Source: Amycolatopsis sp. NBC_00345 (GTDB taxonomy: Bacteria > Actinomycetota > Actinomycetes > Mycobacteriales > Pseudonocardiaceae). Taken from it: a stretch of DNA of 64,000 bases. The position numbers were made by a program, and so were the translations under genes. The DNA is taken from the NCBI RefSeq assembly GCF_036116635.1, contig NZ_CP107995.1:10292001-10356000 (forward strand), given 5' to 3'. This document shows positions 1-7,131 of this stretch, piece by piece (positions within the stretch are counted from its first letter, which is position 1; each line of letters opens with the position of its first letter). Under the pieces are notes generated by a model. It saw only the letters and a list, made by a program, of their open reading frames with translations, was not told the origin of the DNA and ran no database searches.

Positions 1-1
1 G

Positions 2-733
2 GGGCCGATCTCCTTGCTGTACAAGGGAAGTGGCGAGTTCCTGGAGAAGGACGAGGCGGCTCGCAAGGTGGTCATCAAGGCCTCCGGCAAGGACGCCCGC
101 GGCGGCGGCACCGCGGCCGCGTCGGTGACCCTCACCCTGACCGAGACCGACGGCGGCACCCACGGCGCCGTCGCCAGCGACCTGGCCATCACGGGCCGCC
201 CGGCCCAGTTCGGCCGCGGCCTGATCTCCGAGGTGAGCGGCAAAATCCTGGACACCTTCGCTGCCAACCTGGCGAGTTCGCTGGGTACTGCGGATACCCC
301 GGCGGCTGCCGCTGCCGCAGCGGACGGGAAAACCCCGGCGGATGCGAAAGCCCCGGTCGACCCGGCGGAGGCGGCCAAAGCCTCGGCGAGCCCGGCGGCT
401 GCGGCTGAAGCGGCCGTCGCCGCGGCGGCCGGTGACGCGGCCGAGCGCGCGGCCGCGGAAATCGCCGAGAAGGCCGCCAGGGAGCACCCGGACCAGCCCA
501 CTCCCGCGGCGACTACGCCCGCGAAGCCGTCGACCTCGGCGCCGGTCACCCCGGCCGGGCCCAAGCCCCACCTCCGCAGCGTCCCGGCCGGTGGCGCGAC
601 CGGCGAGGCGGAGGCCATCGACCTCATGGACTACGCGGGCCGGTCGGTCGCCAAGCGCCTCATCCCCGTCGCCGTGGTCGCCGCGGTCCTGATCGGCGCC
701 ATCGCACTCATCCGGGCCCTGCGCCGCCGCTGA
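2..733 (+). CDS. CoxG-like SRPBCC protein with C-terminal membrane anchor (5' end outside window)
   Basis: The reading frame is open from the first complete codon (GPISLLYKGSGEF), so the start lies upstream. The first ~90 visible residues match the C-terminal half of the CoxG/SRPBCC ligand-binding fold: a beta-rich stretch with YKGSGEF, KASGKD and the conserved end FGRGLISEVSGKILDTFAANL. An Ala/Pro-rich linker of about 110 residues follows, then one hydrophobic helix (about LIPVAVVAAVLIGAIALI) and RALRRR, so the domain is probably tethered to the inner face of the membrane. CoxG proteins accompany molybdenum hydroxylases of the CO-dehydrogenase/xanthine-dehydrogenase family. The only such enzyme in view is more than 50 kb away, so its partner is probably upstream of the window. 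Family call good, function uncertain. Confidence 0.75.
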   Translation, partial: GPISLLYKGSGEFLEKDEAARKVVIKASGKDARGGGTAAASVTLTLTETDGGTHGAVASDLAITGRPAQFGRGLISEVSGKILDTFAANLASSLGTADTPAAAAAAADGKTPADAKAPVDPAEAAKASASPAAAAEAAVAAAAGDAAERAAAEIAEKAAREHPDQPTPAATTPAKPSTSAPVTPAGPKPHLRSVPAGGATGEAEAIDLMDYAGRSVAKRLIPVAVVAAVLIGAIALIRALRRR

Positions 734-1114
734 CCTGTTCACGGCGGACCGGCACCGGTCCACGTACGGCTGACCTGCACTGTCCGGGCACGGCAGTCTG
801 CCCGCGCGCCCGCGGGGGGCCACTGCGCAGGATCCGCCACTACCTCCGCCGACAGCCCAGCAAGCGGCACCCCCAAGCCCAGTTGCCCACAGGGTGACAA
901 GCCTGTGGACAACCCGCTCCCCGTCCCCACCCGCCTGCGCCACGAAATGCCCCGAACGTCACCCGAACAGGCCGGATTTGCCCCTCGGCTCTACCGCGAG
1001 CAGGGTCAGCCGGGCAGATTGACCCCGAAATCGCCCGGGTCGGCGGCGCGGCGCGGGGGCGACGGATACTCTGGGCAACCTCGCCGGCCGACTTTTCGCA
1101 GTGGGGGCGTCACG
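734..1114. other. Intergenic gap with a pair of DnaA-box-like sequences
   Basis: No convincing gene lies in these 381 bases. An inverted pair CCACAGG (887-893) / CCTGTGG (902-908) could act as a weak terminator for the CoxG-like gene. The same spot holds TTGCCCACA (883-891) and, inverted, TTGTCCACA (904-912 on the minus strand). The second is identical to the usual actinomycete DnaA-box consensus and the first differs at one base. The frame upstream of 1115 stays open to 905 but reads like noncoding DNA. Confidence 0.45.
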
Positions 1115-2392
1115 ATGCAGGGAGCCGTCTCCCGGGGCACGCTTTCGGCGTGGCCCGGCTGGCCGTCCCGCTGGACTATGTGGTCCGTCGCCCGGAAACG
1201 CTGGATCGTGTACGCGGTCGGGTGCGAGCTGGTGACCACAGTGGCCGTCATCGGCGGGCTGGCGGGCGAGTTCGGCGGCCCGGTGCAGCCAGTCGCGTTC
1301 GCGGTGCTCGTCGGGCTCGGCATCGCGCAGGCGGAGATGGCGCGGCGGATCGAGCGGGCGCGCCGGTGGATGAGCGGCCAGACGCACATCAACGTCACGT
1401 CCGTCTGGTACCTCGCCGGCGCCTTCCTGCTGCCGCCCGCGTGGGTCGCGTTGCTCGCGCTCGTGCTGTACCTGCATCTGTGGCTGCGCGTCTGGCGAGG
1501 GGTGCGTACGAGGCCCGCGCATCGCTTCGCGGCCAGTACGGCGTGGGCCATGCTCTCCTGCTTCGCGGCTTCTGCCGTGCTTACGGTCGACGGCCTCGAC
1601 CAGGCAGGCCTCGAAACCTGGCGCGGCGTGTTCGCGCTGGTGCTGGCGGCGGCCGTGTTCGAGCTGGTGAACGTCGCGCTCGTCGCCCTCGGGATTTACC
1701 TCTATACGGCGAGCCGCGCGGCCGCGGACCTGATCGGCACCTGGGAGGACAACGCCTTCGAGCTCGCCACCCTGTGCCTCGGCGGGCTGGCCGCGCTCGC
1801 GCTCGTCGCGCAGCCGGTGCTGGTCGTCTTCGTCGTCGCGCCTTTGTTGCTGCTGCACCGTTATCTGCTGCTCAAACAACAGCTGCAGGTCGCCGCCGTG
1901 ACCGACGAGAAGACCGGCCTGCTGAACACCGCCGGCTGGCACGATCTCGCGACGCGCGAGTACGCCCGCGCGCGCCGCCGCGGCCCGGGCAGCGAGTTCG
2001 CCGTGCTGATGATCGACCTCGACCACTTCAAGCGCATCAACGACACCTACGGCCACCTGACCGGTGACGAGGTGCTGGCCGCCGTCGCGGTGGCGATCGA
2101 GGATTCGGTGCGCACCAGCGACACCGTCGGCCGGTTCGGCGGCGAGGAGTTCGTGGTGCTGCTTCCGGCCACCGGCGCCACCCACGTGCTGGGCATCGCC
2201 GAATGCGTCCGCGTCGCGGTGGGGGAGCTGACCGTGATCGTCTCCGGTTCCACCCGGGTCGACGGGCTGTCCGTCTCCGTCGGAGTCGCGTGTTACCCGG
2301 CGGCCGGCGGCACGCTCGACCAGGTGCTGCGCTCCGCCGACGCCGCGCTCTACCGGGCCAAGGACGCCGGGCGCAACCGCGTCGCCGTGTGA
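1115..2392 (+). CDS. Membrane-bound GGDEF diguanylate cyclase
   Basis: 425-residue protein that should synthesise the second messenger c-di-GMP from two GTP. About 210 N-terminal residues form a multi-helix membrane region (e.g. WIVYAVGCELVTTVAVIGGL, ALVLAAAVFELVNVALVALG), ending in HRYLLLKQQLQVA. A C-terminal GGDEF domain follows (KTGLLNTAGWHDLA, MIDLDHFKRINDTYGHL). The active site is GGEEF at residues 342-346, so catalysis is intact. RTSD lies exactly five residues before it, the spacing of the RxxD product-inhibition site. No EAL domain is present. ATG at 1115 is chosen because a G-rich ribosome site (GGGGG) lies 9-13 bases upstream and the membrane region begins soon after; longer in-frame starts add low-quality sequence. 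The gene stands alone. Confidence 0.88.
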   Translation: MQGAVSRGTLSAWPGWPSRWTMWSVARKRWIVYAVGCELVTTVAVIGGLAGEFGGPVQPVAFAVLVGLGIAQAEMARRIERARRWMSGQTHINVTSVWYLAGAFLLPPAWVALLALVLYLHLWLRVWRGVRTRPAHRFAASTAWAMLSCFAASAVLTVDGLDQAGLETWRGVFALVLAAAVFELVNVALVALGIYLYTASRAAADLIGTWEDNAFELATLCLGGLAALALVAQPVLVVFVVAPLLLLHRYLLLKQQLQVAAVTDEKTGLLNTAGWHDLATREYARARRRGPGSEFAVLMIDLDHFKRINDTYGHLTGDEVLAAVAVAIEDSVRTSDTVGRFGGEEFVVLLPATGATHVLGIAECVRVAVGELTVIVSGSTRVDGLSVSVGVACYPAAGGTLDQVLRSADAALYRAKDAGRNRVAV

Positions 2393-2436
2393 GTCAGGGC
2401 TCGAAATACCGGCCCGCCGACGTTGTTGAACGTTGT

Positions 2437-3495
2437 ATGAGTGCGGATCACGAGCCGGACGTGGTGGTCATCGGGGCCGGTCAGGCCGGCCTTTCGGCCG
2501 CCTACCACCTGCGTCGCGCGGGTTTCGCCGACGATTCGGGCTTTGTCGTGCTGGACCACGGGAAACGCCCAGGCGGCGCCTGGCAGTACCGCTGGCCGTC
2601 GCTGGTACTGGGCAAGGTGCACGGCATCTACGACCTGCCCGGCATGGCGTTCGGCACGCCGGACGTGACGCGGCCGGCCAGCGAGGTCGTGTCCGAGTAC
2701 TTCGGCCGGTTCGAAAAGACGTTCTCCCTGCCCGTACGCCGGCCCGTTGACGTCACGGCCGTCCGCCGCGAGGGCGACCGGCTGCTCGTCGAGAGCCCGG
2801 CCGAAACGTGGGCCGCGCGCGCCGTGGTGAGCGCGACGGGCACGTGGGACCGGCCGTTCTGGCCGCACTACCCGGGCCAGGAGACGTTCGCCGGACGGCA
2901 GCTGCACACCGCCGACTACACCGGCGCGGAGCCGTTCCGCGGCCGCCGCGTGGTGGTCGTCGGCGGAGGCGCGTCGGCCGTGCAGCTGCTGATGGAGATC
3001 GGCCCGGTCGCCCGCTCGACGACGTGGGTCACGCGCCGTCCGCCGGTGTGGCACGAGGAGCCGTTCGGTGAGGACTGGGGCCGTGACGCCGTCACGAAGG
3101 TCGAGCAGCGCGTGCGCGCGGGCCTGCCGCCGGAGAGCGTGGTCAGCGTGACCGACCTGGCGGTGACGCCCGAGGTGCGCGCCGCCCGCGAGGCCGGTTT
3201 CCTCAACCGGCGCCCCATGTTCGAGCGGCTGGTGCCCGACGGCGTCGTCTGGGCGGACGGCACCTTCGAGCCCGCCGACCTGATCCTCTGGGCGACCGGC
3301 TTCCGCGCCGCCCTCGACCACCTCGCGCCGCTGCACCTGCGCACGCCGGGCGGCGGCATCCGGATGGACGGCACCCGCGTGGTCGACGAGCCGCGCCTGC
3401 ACCTGGTCGGCTACGGGCCGTCGGCCAGCACCGTCGGCGCCAACCGCGCGGGCCGCGCCGCTGTGCACGAGATCCGGCGGCTGCTCGGGCGTTAG
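2437..3495 (+). CDS. FAD/NAD(P)-dependent oxidoreductase, flavin monooxygenase-like
   Basis: 352-residue two-dinucleotide-binding-domain flavoprotein. The FAD site VVVIGAGQAGLSAAYHL is at about residues 9-25 and a second Rossmann motif VVVVGGGASAVQLL near residue 170 fits NADPH. PGGAWQYRW and the late LILWATGFRAAL match the FMO/Trk-type NAD(P)-binding oxidoreductases. Such enzymes oxygenate small nucleophilic or ketone substrates; the substrate cannot be read from sequence. ATG 2437 starts right before the first beta strand. The 3' end overlaps by 3 bases the stop of the convergent MFS gene. No strong ribosome site is visible. Confidence 0.8.
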   Translation: MSADHEPDVVVIGAGQAGLSAAYHLRRAGFADDSGFVVLDHGKRPGGAWQYRWPSLVLGKVHGIYDLPGMAFGTPDVTRPASEVVSEYFGRFEKTFSLPVRRPVDVTAVRREGDRLLVESPAETWAARAVVSATGTWDRPFWPHYPGQETFAGRQLHTADYTGAEPFRGRRVVVVGGGASAVQLLMEIGPVARSTTWVTRRPPVWHEEPFGEDWGRDAVTKVEQRVRAGLPPESVVSVTDLAVTPEVRAAREAGFLNRRPMFERLVPDGVVWADGTFEPADLILWATGFRAALDHLAPLHLRTPGGGIRMDGTRVVDEPRLHLVGYGPSASTVGANRAGRAAVHEIRRLLGR

Positions 3496-4860
3496 GCGCC
3501 GGCCCGTGCTTTCGGGGTTTTGAGGGTGCGGTCGAAGAGCGTCAGCGCCAGGACCACGATGCTGACGACGGCCAGCGTTCCGGCGATCAGGTGCAGCCCG
3601 GAATCGGTGACGTTGTGGCGGAAGACGATGCCGGTGACGGTGGACGAGGCGATGGACCCGAGGTAGCTGAAGGTCCGGAACAGCCCGGCGGCGGTGCCGA
3701 CCTGGTCGGCGGGCGCCTGCGTGTAGAGGGCGGTCTGGTTGCTGACGGTCGTCGCGCCCAGCGTGATCGCGAACAGCAGCGTGACGCCGACGATGACCAC
3801 CACCGGAGTCGCCGAGGTGAACAGCAGGACGGCGGCCGAGGCCAGGATCATGCTGACCGCGCCGATGATGAGCGGGCCGCGGACGAGGTTGCGGGCCGAG
3901 ATCGGCTGCGACACGATCGCGGCGACGATGCCCATCGGCAGCAGCACGAGCCCGGCTTCCTGGGGCGGCAGGCCGTGGGCAGCCTCCAGCCACTGGGTGA
4001 GGCCGTAGAGCACGGTGTAGAACGCCAACAGCGTGAGCGCGCCGCGCAGGTACGTGCGGGTCAGCGCGAGATTCGACACGAGCAGCCGCATGTCGATGAA
4101 CGGCGTGGCCGCCCGCAGTTCCCACCCCACCAGCAGGGCGCCCAGCCCGGCGGCGATCCCGAGGGGAATCCAGTTCGGCTCGGGCAGCGACAGCAGGAAC
4201 ACCAGCAGAGCGCTCATCGTGCCGCCGAACAGCACGATGCCGCTGACGTCGACGCGGCCGGCCAGCTCCCGCAGTGGACGGCGCTCCAGCGGTTCGTCCC
4301 GGGGAACCCACAGCACCGCCAGGATCAGGGCGATCACGGTGACGGGGAGGTTGACCAGAAAGGCCGAGCGCCAGCCGAACGCGGCGACCAGCACCCCGCC
4401 GATGGGCGGGCCGACCGCCACCGTGACCGTGCCGGCGATGGATGAGCACCATCGCCGCCGGGTACCCGGCCGAAGTGCCGATTCCGATCAGGACCCGCGC
4501 GACGGTCAGCGTCGCCATGCCGTGGGCGGCCCCGCCGACGATGCCGCCCACGAGCACCAGCACGATGCCGACGAGGAACACCCGGCGCGGGCCGAGCTGT
4601 TCGGCGAGCTTGCCCGCGGTGGGCTGGGCGACCGAGCTCGCCAGGTAGAGCGCCGACACCAGGACCGCGGTCGCCCCGACGGACACGCCCATCGCCAGCG
4701 CGATCGGCACCAGCGCGGTCGCGATGAGCGAGCTGTTGATCGGGTTGAGCGCCGAGCTGATGTACAGCGGCGTGACGAACCGCCACGAGAACGCCCCGCG
4801 TTTCCGGTCGTCACCGGCCTCGCCCGCGACGGCCGGCCCGGTGGTGTCGGACGAGGTCAT
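3492..4860 (-). pseudogene. MFS drug-efflux transporter, broken by a frameshifting deletion
   Basis: An ATG at 4860 opens a typical MFS N terminus: RFVTPLYISSALNPINSSLIATALVPIAL, then LGPRRVFLVGIVLVLVGG and the motif RVLIGIGTSAGYPAAMVLI. Just after this the frame is lost near 4437-4445 and the protein resumes in another frame as IAGTVTVAVGPPIGGVLVAAFGWR, running through about eight more hydrophobic segments to 3492. In relatives some 17-21 residues separate these blocks, so about 50-65 bases, not a multiple of three, appear to be missing. The gap coincides with a 9-bp inverted repeat. It lies 7 bases after the isochorismatase-like gene and divergent from marR, an arrangement typical of MarR-controlled efflux. 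Either a true pseudogene or an assembly error at a hairpin. Confidence 0.75.
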
Positions 4861-4867
4861 CGGCCGG

Positions 4868-5464
4868 TCAGTCTTCGCGGACCAGTGACTTCAGGTCGGA
4901 CGTCGTGATCACGTCCGCCTGGTGCGAAAGGACCTTCTCGAGGACGACCCGGTGGACCTCCGGGTCCGGGTCGGCGGTGGCGTCGGCGAGCACGAAGATG
5001 CGGTAGTCCTGGTCGGAGGCGTCGCGGACCGTGGACAACACCACTCCGGCGGTCGAGATGCCGCCCACCACGAGGGTGTCGATCGACTCGTCGCCGAGGA
5101 GGGCGTGCAGATCGGTGGTGCTGAAGGCGCCGAAGCGGGTCTTGCGGACGACGATGTCGCCGTCACGCACTTCCAGCGCGGGATCGATGTCCAGCGCCGG
5201 GTCGCCGTCGGCGAACAGGCGGCCCTGCTTGACGGCACTGAACGCCTTGTGGTGAGCCGGGATCGCGTCGTAGTCCTCCGGCGCGAACGCCACTCGCACG
5301 AACACTGCCTTGACGCCGTGCTCGCGCGCCCAGTCCAGCGCGGTCATGGCGTTCTCCAGCACGGCGCCCGGCTGGGGGAGGTGCCCCAGGATTTCGGGCT
5401 GGAAGTCCATCAGCAACAGCGCGGTCCGCCGCGCGACGATGGCCGGGTCAGGGGTTGTGGTCAC
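4868..5464 (-). CDS. Isochorismatase-family hydrolase-like protein lacking the usual Cys
   Basis: 198 residues with the isochorismatase/nicotinamidase fold: LLLMDFQPEIL carries the conserved Asp20 and VVRKTRFGAF the conserved Lys108. At the position of the nucleophilic cysteine (after the GxxT turn) the sequence is GGISTAGVVLSTVRDA, with Val141 where catalytic members have Cys. The protein may therefore catalyse something else or be non-hydrolytic. The GTG start at 5464 has AAGGAG 10 bases upstream on the minus strand. It heads a two-gene unit with the damaged MFS gene and is divergent from a marR gene, with two dyads between, so it is probably induced by a small molecule through that regulator. 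Confidence 0.85.
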   Translation of the reverse strand: MTTTPDPAIVARRTALLLMDFQPEILGHLPQPGAVLENAMTALDWAREHGVKAVFVRVAFAPEDYDAIPAHHKAFSAVKQGRLFADGDPALDIDPALEVRDGDIVVRKTRFGAFSTTDLHALLGDESIDTLVVGGISTAGVVLSTVRDASDQDYRIFVLADATADPDPEVHRVVLEKVLSHQADVITTSDLKSLVRED

Positions 5465-5494
5465 GGAAGTCTTGCTCCTTCACAGGGAAACTGA

Positions 5495-5528
5495 ACAGGT
5501 TGCCTGTCTAAATATACAGGCTTCCTGC
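5495..5528. promoter_or_regulatory. Two tandem dyads, probable MarR operator between divergent genes
   Basis: ACAGG-TTG-CCTGT (5495-5507) and ACAGG-CTT-CCTGC (5516-5528) are near-identical dyads whose centres lie 21 bases apart, two helical turns. The AT-rich stretch TCTAAATATACAGG lies between them. The position, between marR and the isochorismatase-MFS unit, suits a dimeric regulator repressing both directions. Assignment to the adjacent MarR is inferred. Confidence 0.65.
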
Positions 5529-5561
5529 CGATGGTGGAGTGCCGGGATAGAGTGCGGACCC

Positions 5562-5999
5562 ATGACGGCGCCACTGCCCCGCGACATCGCTCGCGAGCTT
5601 CCGCACGCGATGATCCGGCTGCGGGCGCGGCTGCGGGCCGAGTCCGCGCCCGCCGACCGGCGCTGGACGTGGTCGCAGGTCACCACGCTCAGCCGGATCG
5701 GCGACGAAGGGCCCACGACGGTCAGCGCCCTCGCCGCCGCGGAACACGTCCGTCCTCAGTCGATGGCCGAGACGGTCGCCGCGCTCCTCCGGGAGGGTCT
5801 GATCGCCCGCGGGCCGGACCCCACGGACGGGCGCAAGACGCTCATCTCGATGACCGCGGCGGGCCGCAAGCTCCTCTCGGCCATTCCCGCGATCCGTGAA
5901 GCCTGGCTCGAAGAGGTCATCGAGCAGCACCTCTCGCCCGTCGAACGCCGGACACTGGCGAAAGCGGCGGAGATCATGGAGCGCCTCGCGGACTGCTGA
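5562..5999 (+). CDS. MarR-family transcriptional regulator
   Basis: 145 residues, normal MarR length. Winged-helix core: SQVTTLSRIGDEGPTTVSALAAAEHVRPQSMAETVAALLREGLIARGPDPTDGRKTLISMTAAG, with the DPTDGR beta-wing that is diagnostic of the family, flanked by the N- and C-terminal dimerisation helices. ATG at 5562 is the first codon that gives a normal N terminus; longer in-frame extensions run back through the operator region. Divergent from the isochorismatase-MFS pair, with two dyads between. It is expected to repress both and itself until a ligand, perhaps the isochorismatase-like substrate or a drug, releases it. Confidence 0.9.
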   Translation: MTAPLPRDIARELPHAMIRLRARLRAESAPADRRWTWSQVTTLSRIGDEGPTTVSALAAAEHVRPQSMAETVAALLREGLIARGPDPTDGRKTLISMTAAGRKLLSAIPAIREAWLEEVIEQHLSPVERRTLAKAAEIMERLADC

Positions 6000-6251
6000 T
6001 CCGCGCCTGAACGCCGACGGTGGTGTTGATGACGACTTCGCCGCTTTCACGATGATCGACGCCTTCGACTCGGGTGGCATCGGATACGTCGGATACTCGG
6101 GATCCGGCCGCACTTCGTACAACTTCTGCAACGGCTCGAGCGCTTCGGCGGCGCTGGGTCGTTCCCCTGTCGCTGGGTGGCTCGACCGCGCCCGGTCGCC
6201 CTGCTATCCTCTCCGAGGTAACACTTTACGGCATAAAGAGATAGGTGGGGC

Positions 6252-7100
6252 ATGGTCGAAACCACAGCGAACGCCAAGTTGGAAGACGGCAGTGTGCTCG
6301 AGATCGAGGTCCACGGCGAGGGCCCGGCGGTGCTGCTCCCGGTGAACCCGCGGCCGATCGAAGGCGAGCAGGCCGAGTCGATGCGGCAGTGGGGTGCCGA
6401 CCCGGCGCTCGGCCGGTCGCTGATCAGCGGGCTGGCCGGGTTCCGCGTTGTCGCCTTTGACTACGAGGGGCACGTCATGGCGCATCCACGGCCGGACAGC
6501 CTGACGCCGGCCGCCGTCGCCGCTGATTTCCTCGCCGTCGCGGACACGGTGGGGGCGCGGCGGTTCGCGTATTACGGCTATTCGTGGCTCGCGCTGGCCG
6601 GGCTGCAGCTGGCCCTGCGCACCGACCGTCTTGACGGGCTGGCCATGGGCGGCTTCCCGCCGCTCGACGGGCCATACGCCGAAATGCTGGCGGTCACGCG
6701 GGCCACCCACGAGATGGCCGTCGCCGGGCCAGCCGAGACGCCGACCGCTGGGTCCTCCGAGAGCCAGCCGGGCGACTGGGATTCCGTCGAGGTCACTATG
6801 TCGACGGGACAGACGCGGCAGTTCGTCACGCTGTACGAGGCCCTGCAGGACTTCGACGACCACGCGGCCCGGCTGGCCTGCCCTCGACTGTGCTTCGCGG
6901 GCTCAGCCGACCGGATCGAGTACGGCGAACGCTGGGGCGGCGTCACGGTCGACATCGCGGGACCCTTCGAGACCCGCCGCGCCGAGCTGGCCGAGCGTGG
7001 CTGGACCGTCGAAGTCCTCGACGGGCTCGACCACATGACCGCCATGCAGGCCACCGCGGTCCTGCCGGTGCTGCGGCCCTGGCTGACCGGCCTCCGATGA
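6252..7100 (+). CDS. Alpha/beta hydrolase
   Basis: 282 residues. The nucleophile elbow is YYGYSWLALAG with Ser111 (GYSWL instead of the textbook GxSxG). An Asp is plausible in CFAGSADRIEYGER and the catalytic His259 is in DGLDHMTAMQ near the C terminus. The substrate cannot be told. ATG 6252 has a G-rich ribosome site (GGTGGGGC). Upstream lie a dyad CTTTA-N5-TAAAG (6224-6238) and a possible -10 TATCCT (6205-6210). The gene ends 31 bases before the convergent stop of iolD and appears monocistronic. Confidence 0.8.
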   Translation: MVETTANAKLEDGSVLEIEVHGEGPAVLLPVNPRPIEGEQAESMRQWGADPALGRSLISGLAGFRVVAFDYEGHVMAHPRPDSLTPAAVAADFLAVADTVGARRFAYYGYSWLALAGLQLALRTDRLDGLAMGGFPPLDGPYAEMLAVTRATHEMAVAGPAETPTAGSSESQPGDWDSVEVTMSTGQTRQFVTLYEALQDFDDHAARLACPRLCFAGSADRIEYGERWGGVTVDIAGPFETRRAELAERGWTVEVLDGLDHMTAMQATAVLPVLRPWLTGLR

Positions 7101-7131
7101 GTCAGCCGGTGATGATTCAGCCGGCCAGCCG

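Noticed and set aside
959..2185. Long open frame on the minus strand opposite the GGDEF gene
   Set aside because: Antisense frame of a high-GC gene, rich in Arg/His/Gln without any recognisable domain; the plus-strand protein has an intact GGEEF site.
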